Below, one piece after another: positions 24,190 to 35,639 of a stretch of DNA of 64,000 bases. The position numbers and the translations under genes were made by a program. Position 1 is the stretch's first letter. Each line of letters starts with the position of its first letter. Source of the stretch: Ceratothoa steindachneri (taxonomy: Eukaryota; Arthropoda; Malacostraca; Isopoda; Cymothoidae); contig OZ018327.1 in NCBI GenBank assembly GCA_963969495.1, forward strand, positions 38,499,720 to 38,563,719, in the 5' to 3' direction. Below the pieces are notes generated by a model that saw only the letters and a program-made list of their open reading frames with translations, did not search any database and was not told where the DNA came from.

Positions 24190-25070
24190 CAGTCGTTACT
24201 GTCCCTTAATTTTTGCTTCCTTTTGATGACAGGAACAAAGTCTTATCCTTCCTTCCATCAAAGAAGATACTAAGGATTGAATCTTTCCTCGTTTCAATTT
24301 TACTATTAATTTTCTTTTTAATTTTGCATCGCTCGCTCCGTATTTTGCTCTTGTCGATTGCTTGAATTGACTCACTTTCACTTATTATACCAAAATCTTT
24401 CAAAGTTACACTAGCAATATTTGCTTCTGTTCGATCGGAAATGCCATTTCTACTGCATAACTCAGCTACAGATGGAAGAGGAGCAGTTTGCTGTGGTCCT
24501 TTTCTTTTTAGGCTTCATAGTCACAGCATTTGGTTGAAGAAATTAAACTTAAATCAGGTTGGACGTAACTGTCAGGCGGTTGCATTATCACTTGCTGATG
24601 GAATTGTATTCTTACTTGATCTTACCTCCTTCTCATCTTTGTTTTAATATGTTTTGATGTTATAGTAGCATCGATGCCTGCAATTACCATTTTTCTGGAA
24701 CTTCTCCTGATCATTAAGTAATTTTTTATCTTTTGTGGGTAACTTTTGTTGTTTTGGACATGTGCAAATATTTTCTTTGTATTTACAGGCTGAAATGTCG
24801 AATAGTTCTTTACAACTAGCCTTGAAATTTTCAAGTTTCCTTCTGTAACTAGGATTGCCTTTCATACCGTGATAAGACTTGTTAAAGTTTCTATAGTCAT
24901 TATTTAACTTGTTTACTACGTCTTTATCGCGTTTACTTGACACAGTTGGAGTTGACACTGATCTCAAAATTCCTGTGAGTTGAGAGCAGACCTTCGTGCA
25001 AATGTAACTCAAAGGTGGTTCTTTAAGGCGCCTTCTTCAGGTCAATTCTTTTCCAAGAACGTGCTTTTAA
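24190..25070 (-). pseudogene. Transposase-like protein of the long-TIR element
   Basis: Two parts are readable in shifted frames. The first (about 25040-24622) has KEPPLSYICTKVCSQLTGIL, a basic linker, and a Cys-containing block CKELFDISACKYKENICTCP followed by KQQKLPTKDKKLLNDQEKF. The second (about 24520-24200) has APLPSVAELCSRNGISDRTE, SVTLKDFGIISESES, and FFDGRKDKTLFLSSKGSK. I recall this two-part architecture, including the FDGRKDKT motif, from abundant uncharacterised arthropod proteins that behave like transposon genes. The Asp of FDGRKD is a candidate catalytic residue by inference only. Stops and at least two frameshifts show that this copy is dead. Confidence 0.6.
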
Positions 25071-25746
25071 AACAACTTCATATGTGGTGAGATTTCTTCC
25101 GTTAGGTTTTGCAGGAGTCCCCAAAATTGGGTTTTCAACTGCTTGCCGTGTCAATTTGATGGTCATTGACATTGTGTGTAACCGACGTACAAACAATCGC
25201 AAAGACTTCCCGTGCGCAACTTAGCGTTACAGAAATAACGTATATGAGAATGGGGGAAAGACCAGAGCGGGCAGCCTGGTGGTGCTGCCATAAACACGCC
25301 TAATAACGCATTCACACAGTAGCTACACTATAAAAATACATCTATCAGCCAGATAATATGTTTATTTTTAAAACAAGGCGCATGTCAATTGCAAAAGCTT
25401 GATACAATACCATTATAGAGTGACAATTCTTTTTTAATCGCTCGCCTATCAGCGCTTGGTTTAGTATTGTAAACTAGCATAATATATTCTTAGAAATATA
25501 AGGCGTTTGCGCAAGCTGAAGAAATTCTTTTATTAATACCAAATTTTACAATATGTTTTTAACATTATAGACTATCGTTTTCAGGCTACCCGCAAACTTC
25601 TCAATTGAAATTAAATTTTTGGCAATTTTTGCAATTTCAGTTGAAAATGTGGCATATTTGATTTTTTTGCTCTTTCTTGCGCCAGCTAAAGATATAGTTA
25701 TTTAATTCAAAGCTTTTGCATTCCCAAAATATAAACATGAATCATT

Positions 25747-26303
25747 AGTAGTAGTTAGTTGCCCGTCGATTTTGGCGATGACGTCACTTCATGCCCTTAA
25801 AAAGAATAAGTTGTGCATAGAGAGAAACTTGCCCAAAGATGCTTAGAGTGTGAGGGGGGTTGGGGACGCATTCCTCAGCACACTATCTTGGCACTCTATA
25901 GTTGGGCTGGTGGCAAGGTGGTCCAAGATGACCGGCCATTGTAGAGTGTTGCAGGAGACTGCCTAGTTGTCGATCTAATAACGCTGACCTAGTGCGGGTC
26001 GCCACAGCAGATTTTGTATTAGGGGTTGACTCCCATAATCTTTGTCCAGTCAAGGGCATCCACAAGGCAGTGGGCCAGGAGTTGGCGAGGGACCAGGGCG
26101 TGTCCAGACGTTGGCGGGTCAAGGTCCAACACCTCTGGTGCCTTCTGCTGCTCCGAGATCCTCTTGATTCGTTGTTTTATTATCGAAGTTGATCTACATT
26201 AATTTTATCATTTTTTAGGAGGAGTTTGTGCGTCGCACGCAGAACTTCGACGACCATAATAATCCATTCATGGGCGCTTTTTATCCCAACATACGGCTTG
26301 GTC
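25747..26303 (-). mobile_element. 557-bp insertion with 9-bp target duplication
   Basis: It interrupts the right inverted arm of the long-TIR transposon and is flanked by TGAATCATT at 25738-25746 and at 26304-26312, a clean 9-bp duplication. A second copy lies inverted at 62112-62632. Read on the minus strand, the unit ends in an (ACT)n-like tail (caactaactactact), whereas the opposite end varies between copies. That suggests a short 5'-truncating retroposon with a trinucleotide tail. No terminal inverted repeats are seen. It is GC-richer than its surroundings and has a conserved frame on plus (LGVDSHNLCPVKGIHKAVGQ) that is also open in the second copy. Confidence 0.75.
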
Positions 26304-26504
26304 TGAATCATTATTAGGAGTACTAACCGCAAGTAATTTTCTCGCATATAAATATTTGGTCCATTACCTATATTTTGGCTATTTTAATGCATTTTTTCTA
26401 TTTTTAAGTTCGATGCGCTGGCTAAAATTTTTCTGACCAATTGCGACCTTTTCCGAACTACTTATCAAAGAGATTCGAAAAAAGTGGAAAATTGCCCCAC
26501 CCTA

Positions 26505-27167
26505 CTCGATATACAAGGCCTTCAAAATAAAACAAAATAAAAGCGTTAAATTAAATTTATATACTAGTTTTAACTAGGCTTTCGAGATGACTTCATGGAC
26601 TGTGTATCGGAGTTTGTCGACACTACTGCGAACGTTTTTTAGGGTTCTTTAGAATGATGTTCTGAAGCCTAACCTCTCCTGAATTGGACGAGAAGCGTCT
26701 CACAAAATGCATGTAGCAGTGGGTGGTGTTATTTATTGCTTTATACTAACCCCACCAATTCTGATTTCGTTATGTAATTTAAAAATAATTTGGTCAAAAA
26801 TCTCTTGTCACGGTGAAAGTGACTCTTGAGTAAGGTGATTTTTCCCCCTAAAATATAGGGTTTATTAGTCTGGAATCATGGAAGTCTCTTTGGTGTAAGG
26901 CTTCCTTCATTTTTATCTCCTGACCACTATCTCCAGCCAAAGCCAAACCTTGGCACGTTTACTTCTTACTGGTATGCAGTTCAGATTTATTTAAGCTCTC
27001 TTACAATGGTACAAATATCACTGTAATTATTTGGGTATCGTTTTATTTGTTTGCAGAGTTTTGCTGTCGCAGTAACGATAAACTTTCGTGTGTTTGCTTA
27101 AACTACTAACTGGCGAAATATACAAATAATTAGAACCCAAACCCAATTTATTAATAAATACAGTTAA
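26505..27167. other. AT-rich DNA, nothing recognised
   Basis: No repeat, RNA gene or protein motif was recognised. Confidence 0.45.
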
Positions 27168-27179
27168 TTGATGCGCGCA

Positions 27180-28085
27180 GTCAAGATTTACTATAATGTC
27201 CCTTGGTCTTCAAAACTGCTTCAATTCTTATTGCCATGCTGCAGATCAGGGACGGGCAACCACCGCCTTCTCCGAAAAGTGCGAGCGCTGGGCATAGACG
27301 GAAAAGTAGCCGGCTTGATCGAGAACTGTCTAAGTGGCAGACGGCAACGGGTGGTGGTGAATGGACAGGCTTCTGAGTGGGTGCCCGTTACTAGCGGGGT
27401 GCCTCAAGATTCTGTCCTGGGACCACTATTATTCATCATCTACGTCTACGACATGGACGGTGACATGGTTGGCAAGATTTCCAAATTTGCCGACGATACC
27501 AAGCTTGGTATAAACGTTGCAAAGGAAGGAAATACTGCCCGCCTGCAGGAAGATCTTCGGAAGATTGGAGAGTGGTCGGACACGTGGCAAATGCCTTTTA
27601 ACGTGAACAAATGCAAAGTGATGCATATCGGCCACAGAAACCCCCAATTTCAGTATATCCTTAAGGGCCCTGTTATTGAATCCACCGACACTGAGAAGGC
27701 CTTGGGTGTAACAATCACTATTGACCTCAAGTTCTCCAAACAGTGCATTTAGGCGAAGAAAAAGGCCCAAAGGATGCTAGGTTATATAAAACGCCAGTTT
27801 GGATATCGGAACAAGGAGATTGTACTGTGTTTGTACAACTTACTTGTCCGACCGCACCTGGAGTATGCCGTACAATTTTGGAGTCCTTCATTTCGAAAAG
27901 ACATCGCGAGATTGGAACGCGTACAGTGGAAACCCTTAGAGCGTGGTCAGCTCATCGAAGTTTTCAAAATACTTCGAGGGTTCGACAATGTTGACTACCG
28001 GGATATTTTCACACTGAGTGAGAACAGAACGCGCAATCACGGCTTCAAACTTGAACTGAAGCGTTAAAACCGCAATCTGTGTGGA
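27180..28085 (+). pseudogene. CR1/L2-like LINE reverse transcriptase fragment
   Basis: The palm and thumb half of a non-LTR RT. It reads LLRKVRALGIDGKVAGLIEN, then RQRVVVNGQASEW, SGVPQDSVLGPLLFIIY, the catalytic ISKFADDTKLG (FADD at 27486-27497), WQMPFNVNKCKVMHIGHRNP, and after a stop at 27750-27752 continues in frame with KKAQRMLGYIKRQFGYRNKE and SLVRPHLEYAVQFW-like sequence (here LLVRPHLEYAVQFWSPSF). A deletion of about 35 codons joins ERVQWKP to RGQLIEVFKILRGFDNVDYR. The endonuclease and first RT blocks are absent, so it is 5' truncated. The end of the frame is near 28067, followed by degraded 3' sequence. Confidence 0.9.
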
Positions 28086-28338
28086 AATTTTTCTATGGCT
28101 GCTACCCTCGTACTCATGTTTGCCTGCCCGCCCGCTTGCTAGCCCTACCGCACTACTGAAATGTAAATTTCGTTCTTTGTTCGTCTTTCATGATATACTA
28201 CTCCATAAATCAAAGTTTAAATTAAGCTTACATTCTTATACCTACCAACTTTTAATCGCATAATTTAACTCAAGGAGAGAGTTTAATTTGTTCAAGATAG
28301 TTTTTATATGCCCAGACAACGCCAGGTATCTCTGCTAG

Positions 28339-28362
28339 TATATATATATATATATATATATG
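28339..28362. repeat. (TA)n microsatellite
   Basis: A short TA tract directly abuts the left terminus of the Penelope-like element that follows. Confidence 0.9.
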
Positions 28363-29440
28363 TAAATCAAATCCAAAGTCAGTATTCGGAACATGTATAA
28401 TTTGGAACGTTTCGAACACTAGCTACTTTCATCTTCAGCCTATAATGGAGCAAAACAATGTTATTCCTCTCGTTAAATTTGATATACCAAAACAGAAAAT
28501 GCATTCTAAAATATCCTTAATAGGCTCGCTTACTTACAAAATTGTCTTAGACTAACAACAATTATTATCTAAAATTTCACTGTATCCCGATTAATACTGT
28601 CTCTCTTATAACTTACTTGTCTCATAAGGAGAGACTACCCTTCCTACTCCGGTCCTGGCTTGTTTATCTACATATTTATGTGTACGAGTTGCCAAACTCG
28701 CTACGTAGGTAAAACTTCGCTAAGAGGATTTCTAACTATACATACAGACCCATTGCTAACCCGGAATCCTCTTCAATAAGGAATCATTTGGATTCCTACA
28801 CCTTGTCATTGTCCCCTTCAAATTTCAAGATTTGGAGTTCTGCGGATAAATCGGTTGATCTCAACATTTTGCAATCACTATTTAATCAAATGTTAAATCC
28901 AGAATTAAATTCTAGTCAGTCTTTCACACTCTTCCACATTTCTTAATTCGAATATTTTTAATTTTAGTTAGATTTATAATTTATTTTTACCTTAAATTTA
29001 TTAACAATCCACTCAATGACCCGATAGTTAAATGCTTCTATTATTTGGTTGCCCATGATTTCAGTTACTTTAAACTACCTCTGCTTAAATTTTCAATCTT
29101 TCAAATCATTCGACGTTTATTTATTTTCAATTTTTGTTTTGTTTTCTTAATTTGGCTGTTTTTTGTAATTCTTGCAGTGTTTTCTTTGTAATTTTTGTAT
29201 TGTTCCCTGTGATTTTGCATTTTCTCGAAAATTTACCAAACTTTAAATTTATTGTCATTTATTAATACATATATATTTCTTTATGCATTCTAAGCTTTCT
29301 TGTTAAATAATCATATTGTTTTGCTGCATTATAGGCTGAAGATGAGCAGAGATAATGTTCGAAACATTCGCAAATATACTGTTCCGAATACTGGTTCTGT
29401 TTTGGTTTACATACTAAAATCGAGGTTTCCGAAGGATGTC
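28363..29440 (+). mobile_element. Third Penelope-like element, internally reduced
   Basis: The two ends are inverted copies. The left (28363-28450) reversed and the right (29320-29440) share attataggctgaagatga, gttcgaaac and gttccgaatactg. Both carry hammerhead core boxes (CTGAAGA followed by GAAAC), with a weakly kept helix I. Between them is only the GIY-YIG nuclease remnant. Penelope-like elements are known to have terminal repeats in either direct or inverted orientation. No RT is left, so this is an internally deleted copy. Confidence 0.7.
28640..28946 (+). pseudogene. GIY-YIG nuclease remnant of a Penelope-like element
   Basis: The frame around 28660-28720 reads CTSCQTRYVGKTSLRGF, the YVG half of a GIY-YIG motif with the following Lys-Thr-Ser and Arg. 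After at least two frameshifts, the conserved C-terminal end LNPELNSSQSFTLFHIS is found just before the stop at 28944-28946. Upstream RT sequence is missing. Confidence 0.65.
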
Positions 29441-29462
29441 CCAATTTCTACATTTATATATA

Positions 29463-30438
29463 CAGGGTGGGCTGTAAGTTTCCATACATAGGAAAAGTAA
29501 TTTTTTTATTATGGACAACGAGTTTTATTTATATAATATGCCCTACATGGTTGCCATTGTTTTTAAAACATATTTTAATACGTGTTTTCCACTGTTGATG
29601 AACACGCATTAGCACAGTTTAAGTTATGCTTGTAATGGCTTGTAATTCCCCAAAGATAGAAACCAACGAGGAAGAGATCTGGGGATCTGGGATACTACTC
29701 CACAGCTTCCGGAAACTGCTGATTCAAATACCGACGCACGTGAAGACCATAATGAGGTGAAGCTCCATCGTGCTGGAAGTAAACTAGGAAGTTACCTTCC
29801 TCGTTTAGTAGGGATGGGAAAATTTCTTCTTGCAACAAGTTAAGATACTTTGCGGCATTAAAATTTCCACTGAAAAAAATTGGTCCAATAATTCTGTCAT
29901 CCCATATCCCGGCCCATACCATCACTTTACCGGTACCTTGCATCTTCGTCGGATTCAGCCAATTAGGGTTAGCATTACTCCAATAACGTATGGTTTGCCG
30001 ATTAACCTCTCCATTAACATAAATATTTGCTTCTTCAGTAAACAAGATCTTAGTTGAAAAGTTTGCATCCTCGTTCACTTTGGTTAATGCTCATTCACAG
30101 AATTCCATCCGTCTATCCGGGTCGTCTTCACTCAAATGCTGTGCCATATGAAATTTGTATGGATGCCATTTGTTTGCTCTCAAAATGCGCCTGATACTCG
30201 ATCTGCTGACACCACTTTCTGCAGACAACCGTCGTGTACTTTTTCTGGGATTCCGTGTAAGCGCTGTAAGTATCGTAGCTGTTGTGTCTTCATCGATCGC
30301 TGTACATCTTGGACCCATTAACTGTTGATCTGCAACAATTCCAGTTTTCTGAAACTCGTTAATGAGTTTTGCCACAGTGTCTAAAATCTAAAAAAATATA
30401 TAAATTTTCCTATGTATGGAAACTTACGGCCCACCCTT
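29463..30438 (-). mobile_element. Tc1/mariner-type element with 37-bp TIRs
   Basis: The ends match as inverted repeats of about 37 bp: the left is CAGGGTGGGCTGTAAGTTTC then CATACATAGGAAAA, and the right reversed is AAGGGTGGGCCGTAAGTTTC then CATACATAGGAAAA. TA flanks both sides, and the right side runs into a (TA)n tract (30438-30461), so it inserted at or near that tract. Length is 976 bp. The N-terminal part of the transposase and the region after the third catalytic block appear deleted. Confidence 0.85.
29640..30380 (-). pseudogene. Tc/mariner-type transposase, truncated
   Basis: Reading leftward from 30375: AKLINEFQKTGIV, the helix-turn-helix STRRLSAESGVSRSSIRRIL, then HLSEDDPDRRMEFCE. 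After a stop near 30091 the frame continues as ALTKVNEDANFSTKILF. The first catalytic block is FTEEANIYVNGEVNRQTIRY, where the expected Asp (FTDEA) is Glu. The second block is YFQHDGASPHYGL with its Asp intact. The third is degraded to PRSPDLFLVGFYLWGI after a stop near 29695, losing the acidic residue. About 60 N-terminal residues are missing. The protein cannot be catalytically active as written. Confidence 0.85.
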
Positions 30439-30463
30439 ATATATATATATATATATATATAAA

Positions 30464-30677
30464 AAGTTCGTAGAAAAATGGAATGAAATTTAAACAAAAA
30501 GAAGATTAATTTTTTTTTCAACATAAGCTCCATTGAGGTCAAAATCAAGCAAAGTAATTAATCTATGTGTATGTGACAAATAAATATCCCCATAGGGTAT
30601 AAGTTTGAATTAGTTTAATTAGAAATTTCAGAGGTTATCCCATTTTTTGACCTATAATCTTTTTCTACGAACTCTTG
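30464..30677 (-). mobile_element. Short MITE derived from a mariner-like element
   Basis: A unit of about 214 bp with inverted ends AGTTCGTAGAAAAA. On the minus strand near its left end it keeps the last codons of a mariner-type transposase (FDFDLNGAYVEKKINLLFV then stop). It therefore looks like an internal deletion product of a mariner-like element, lying just right of the (TA)n tract. Confidence 0.55.
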
Positions 30678-31656
30678 AAGACCTCCTACACCCTGTGTGT
30701 TTCTTTCTTTATGAGAAATGCTTACAATTACTAAATTGGAAATTTGATCCTCATTTCGTTCTTTCACAGAAGTATTAATATCTTATTTATCTACGAGTAA
30801 CTCTAATTTGCTTGTAGTTCTGAATAGCTCCGTTTGTTCTAAATAAGTTGGTGACTATTTTGAACGGGATGTAAATGAGAGAGTTAGGCCCTCTTTATAA
30901 TGAGGGGGATGCGCCCCCAATATAAAGTTTTCTGTTTCAACTTTTCATTCATGTGGCCTGAATAAGTAATTGACCTTTACCACAAACCGAATGGACCAAT
31001 TTATCTCCAATGACTCGTAACAGCTAATTAATACTACAGAAAACTTTTAGCCAGCATTTTCCCACTGTTGTTTTATATAAAATGTAAGTGGAAACATTAA
31101 ATTCTTTCAATATTCCAGCTAGCATCTAAATTCACATATTCTCCCATTTACAACTATAAATATTCGTTCCAATATATATCCTTGCACATACATACATATA
31201 GTTTGGTCGTTGCGGTGTCAATTTCCCAACGTACCACAAATGGATATCGAAATGCTAAGCACATGCGACGAAGTTGAGTTATAGCAGACGATCGTCATTC
31301 GATACAAGAAAGATGGAAGACGGGCGAAAGGAAGGGGGCTAAGAAGGCAATCCATAAATATGAGTTGAAGTAGAAAGGTGGTTAAACTTTGACTTATTTA
31401 AATAAAAAATGAAAAAAAGAACAGCAGATTAACTGGACAAAGATAAAAGAACCCATCTATAGTATGGATAATAGTGAACTGCCTATTAGAAATCATATGT
31501 AATTTTACCAAACCTAACCATTTCATGGTCAAGAGTAAAGCTAATTTCACTATATCGACCAATAAGTATTGAATTACTTTTGGTTTCTATTCGCCAAGAA
31601 CAAGTTTAGCTATCATGGATTTAAGAGAATTGAGGCCAAAAAATGATACACATATA
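30678..31656. other. Unassigned AT-rich DNA
   Basis: No coding motif or repeat was recognised; a small palindrome-like gagggggatgcgcccccaat lies at about 30901. Confidence 0.4.
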
Positions 31657-32590
31657 CGAGGGGCGGTCAATAAGTTTTGCGAATCAGGAGGGCAAAACAG
31701 AAGAAGGGAGATCGTTGTTTGTCGAGGTGTTAGGACAAGTTATAACAAGTCAGGACCTGCAGCTACACGCTCCTGTGCCTCGTCTAATTAAGAAGCAGTA
31801 GCTGATCGCAGATCATCAGTCACAAATTTTTCAACAATGGAGAAGGTTGAGCACCGCGCAGTGATCAAATTTTTGATCAAGGAAGGCAAGAATGCAAAAG
31901 AGATCCATGAACGCATGGTTGCAGTGTACACCGACACGGCCCCTTCCTATGCAACCATTGCTCGCTGGAATAGGGAGTTCCGCCATGGTCGTGAGTCCCT
32001 TGAAGATGACCCCGTCCAGCACGCCCGTCAGACGTGACCAACGAGGACAATGTGGTCCATGTGGAGAGGATGATCCTCGAAAATCGACGGGTGAAGGTCG
32101 AAGAAATCGAGCGACAACTTGGAATATCACATGGAAGTGTTATGCACATCATCTACGACAATTTGGCCATGATCAAGGTCTCTGCCCGTTGGTTCCCTAG
32201 AAACCTCACGCCCCATGATCGACTTCAACGTCGTCAAAGTCCACAAGGCCAGAGTTGCACAAGCTGCCCTGCGCGAGTGCGGATTCGAGGAGCTCAACCA
32301 TCCCCCCTACAGTCCAGATCTGGCCCCTAGCGACTACTTTTTATTCCGCCAGCTCAAGGCTGCACTACGTGGACGACGCCGGGCTGGGGACGATAAAGAT
32401 GTCCAGCTCGCCGAACAGGAGTGGATTGAACAGCAGTCAGGAGATCTCTGGTTGTCGGGAATTCGAAGCCTCAGGGACAAGTGGTGCAAGTGCATTGAAG
32501 TCGAGGGTAGTTATATTGAAAAATAATAAACACTTTTCCTCAGAACTCGTTTCCTTATATCCGAATTGCAAAACTTATTGATCACCCTCG
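31657..32590 (+). mobile_element. Internally deleted mariner element, copy B
   Basis: A 934-bp element between TA dinucleotides (31655-31656 and 32591-32592), with inverted ends CGAGGGGCGGTCAATAAGTT and the complement of a slightly mutated right end (AACTTATTGATCACCCTCG). Its layout and deletion junction match copy A at 9776-10703, in opposite orientation. Confidence 0.9.
31837..32526 (+). pseudogene. Mariner transposase, catalytic core deleted
   Basis: It starts at an ATG (MEKVEHRAVIKFLIKEGKNA) and runs in frame through the helix-turn-helix to about 32030. A frameshift then moves it to the frame with RMILENRRVKVEE and RQLGISHGSVMHI. After RNLTPHDRLQRR the deletion junction shifts the frame again. 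The tail (to 32526) has ARVAQAALRECGFEELNHPP, the third catalytic block YSPDLAPSDYFLFRQLKAAL, and KCIEVEGSYIEK before the stop. The region with the first two catalytic aspartates is absent, as in copy A. Confidence 0.88.
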
Positions 32591-32592
32591 TA

Positions 32593-33929
32593 CCTACATA
32601 TGTAACTAAGATTTAGGCCATATGCACTCATATTTTAAGGCACAATCACATCGGTTCACATAGGCATAATAGAGCTCATCGCGATGATGAAACATGATCA
32701 GCCTCCACAAATATTCAGACACATGTGTCACATGAGGTAACTTTTTTGAATTCTAGTTGAGATTGAGGCTGTGTGGACCTACACTAATCTACATTTATAC
32801 ATAATATTTAGATAATTTTACTCTAAAATTAATTAAATCTATTTTTCTTCAGTGAAACAAGGCATTTATGATACATCAAAGAATAGTAAAGATCTGCTTC
32901 TTCCTGCTGTACATTGGCTTCTATAATAAAAAGAACAACAACAAAATTACACAGAACTATTAGAAACAATAGAATCCGCTCAAATTCAGACCAGGAAGAG
33001 AAATGAATGGGCTCATGAGAAGAACTGGCCCCCAAGATGTATCAATAGCGAGATTTAGAAGTAACGTTCAACCAGTGTTAATAGTTCTAAACAACTGTAG
33101 GGTGTAATTGTAAATGGAATTTGGCTCTAAATCTTTCAATTCCAGTCGATTCTCAGTGAATTGTTGTGTTTCAGCTATTTAAAAAAATTTAGATAACTTA
33201 ACCCTAAAAAGGCTCTCTGATAATTTGATCCTTCAAAATCAAATGTTATGCAAGTATTTTTGAAAGAGGATAATCACTAACCTAAAACTTAGTCATTAAT
33301 TAGTAAAGGAAACGAATTTTGAGCATTAAATTTATAATATTTAGGAAGCAATTACTTGATTGGAAATTATGAACACAGTTTTTAAAAGTACCTTTCAGGT
33401 TTAAGAAATGCACGAAAATTTCAACGACCAATCTACTTTATTGAAAATAATGAAGGATAAACACCTTCTCAAACTTTCTAGGGACATACCAGAGTTAGTT
33501 TGACATTGTTTTTTTTTAATAAATGGAACTTAAATATTAGAAATGAATAAAAAAAACAATTAAATACCTTTTTGTAAGACAATTTATATTCCAAAAAATA
33601 AACATATTCGTTCAGCCATTATATTAGAGAGAGGAAATTTAACACATGTTTTCAACTCACATTTTTTAGCAGAGGATCCAAATTTTACCACTAAAACAAG
33701 CCAATATATGAGAAAACATGCACCAAGAGGAAAGGAGGAGCAAATGTTTCTTTAAATATGTATAAATTGGTTAATTAATGGAAAATATTTCACTTTAAGG
33801 TTGTAGGTAACAACTTTATGATTAGGTAAAAAAAGATGTTTCCATTTCAAAACATGCGAAAATTTCAATACCCTGAAATTTATAAATAAACCATCAGTAT
33901 TTCTGAGTAATTATAAACATTTATTTATA
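32593..33929. other. AT-rich DNA, nothing recognised
   Basis: No repeat, RNA gene or protein motif was recognised. Confidence 0.45.
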
Positions 33930-34715
33930 TTTTATTATCCTAATTTGTCTATAACACAAATACCTTTCCCACACAAACATAAATACACAAACACCACAAC
34001 ATAAAATTCTAAATACACAAACAATCGCTCAAAACAATCTTTAAACACAAACAGATCAACACTTAAACAACCCCTACAAACATAAATAAACTCATCAAGG
34101 CCGACAAAAATCCTTGAACACAAACAACTTACCCCCACACACTCACCGCAACCAAAAAAAAACTCTCCCACGAATAAACACCTCCACGCCCACAAAGATC
34201 TCTGAAAGCACAAACACATCTCCGCACAAACATTACACGACCCATACAAACACATTTATACTCACACAACACCTTCACAAACTCCAATAATCTATAAGCA
34301 CCATGCCCACACAGATCCATAAATGCACAAACGCTTATATACAAACAAACACTGTAACACCTGTGCAAACCAAACCCATTCTTACTCAAACACACACATC
34401 ATCACACCCACACAAACCTGACTCATGCATAATCACCTCCTTGCCCTCACAGATCTATGAATACACAAACACTTCTCCGTATAAAAACTCCAACGACCAT
34501 ACAAACACCTTCCTAACTACGCACAATCCTTCACATCCGCACAAACCGCTATCATGCATAACACCTCCCGGACACAGATCACCAAATACACAAACCTGTC
34601 AACACCTATACAAACACCTTCATACCCACACGCAAACCTTCACGCCCACACAAACTCCTATATACAGATCTCCGAATACACAAACATTCCAACACCCCTA
34701 CAAACACCTCCAGCC
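33930..34715. repeat. CA-rich degenerate minisatellite
   Basis: Units of about 100-140 bp recur, each with a cacacagatc(c/t) anchor followed by nnaatacacaaac and runs of acaaacacc. Anchors lie near 34190, 34305, 34445, 34571 and 34668. Long open frames on both strands (TQTH-type proteins) come from this low-G composition. Confidence 0.65.
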
Positions 34716-35194
34716 GTAATTGGCAGGTACGAGTCTCTTGCAACGTCTTCTTGCGGCTCTCCTTTACGCGCGCTTTTTCTTCGGAGCCTAATTAAAACCG
34801 CCATTTGGGCGATGGAATGGAGCGGCTCCAGTTTCCATTTACAAGCGTAGTTAGCGAATATAGCGGGGCAAACTAGAGCGAAAAAGTGTATTATTTAATT
34901 AAGAAACAAAGTAATCAGTTTTATCGTCTCTTTCTCTTCATGGCTATATTTTTTAAAGGCACAATTACGGCATTCCAACACTATCATTAACTGACGGCCC
35001 TCTTACCTAAATGCACACTCATACACACTCTGAATATAGGTGTATTATATGAGAATATATGTTTGCATGTATGTATGTATGGTATGCATGCCAATTACTT
35101 GTTTTGTTGATCTATGTTGATGCGTATTGGAACCTGATTGTATGTGTGTACGCTTCTTTGTAGTTTCAGGAGAATTGCGCGTTCGTCTCAGTGC
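34716..35194. other. Unassigned DNA
   Basis: The short GC-richer end at 34720-34850 follows the CA-rich repeats. No motif was recognised. Confidence 0.4.
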
Positions 35195-35440
35195 TTACAT
35201 AAAACATAAACATAATTTCACGGATGACAAAAGCCACAAGGGCCTATCAAAGGTCATCCGCATCTGTCAAAACCCACTCACAAAATGCATCCAAAGGATT
35301 GTGTCTGATCATGCATCTACAATATATAACCATCCACAGGAATGTGTCATAAACAAAAAGCATCATCATCAAAACTCGTAAAAATCCAAATCAATCGTAA
35401 TATACAATAATAAAAAAATGCATTCACAGGAATGAGTCTA
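35195..35440 (-). mobile_element. LINE 3' UTR copy (CR1/L2-like)
   Basis: The reverse complement matches the 3' UTR at 14770-15030, including cggatgac(c/a)tttgat(a/t)g-type, tgacagat(a/g)cggatgac and the ttttattattgtatattacg block. Only the 3' UTR is present, so this is a strongly 5'-truncated insertion. The tail is a degenerate (TTATG)-like run at the left end. Confidence 0.7.
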
Positions 35441-35639
35441 GTGCTCTACATATTTTCTTCACGCTATACACGTTTCTTACAATCTCACTTCAACTAACTA
35501 CCACATACTGGTGCAACTGCCACCCTTGGTTACACCTGTATTGTTTAAATAAATTAAAAAAAATCTCTTTTGCCAATACTACAGTAAATGGATTAAGAAA
35601 AACTCCTTTTTTGCTCACCACACGAATCAATAAAGACCT

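Larger units (their letters stand above)
23404..26502 (-). mobile_element. DNA transposon with about 440-bp inverted arms
   Basis: The ends are GGGTGGGGCGATTTTCAACT and the complement of a right end starting GGGTGGGGCAATTTTCCACT, flanked by TA on both sides (23402-23403 and 26503-26504). The inverted similarity continues inward on the left to about 23850 (caaatatttatatgcgaaaa, cacattttcaattgaaa, gaaaagtttgcgggta, cagcttgcgcaaa). On the right it covers 26502-26304 and, after a 557-bp interruption, 25746-25515. The interior encodes a transposase-like protein on the minus strand. Without the insertion the element would be about 2.5 kb. I cannot assign a superfamily. Confidence 0.8.

Noticed and set aside
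34303..34850. 138-codon Thr/His/Gln-rich frame
   Set aside because: It arises from a CA-rich, G-poor minisatellite.
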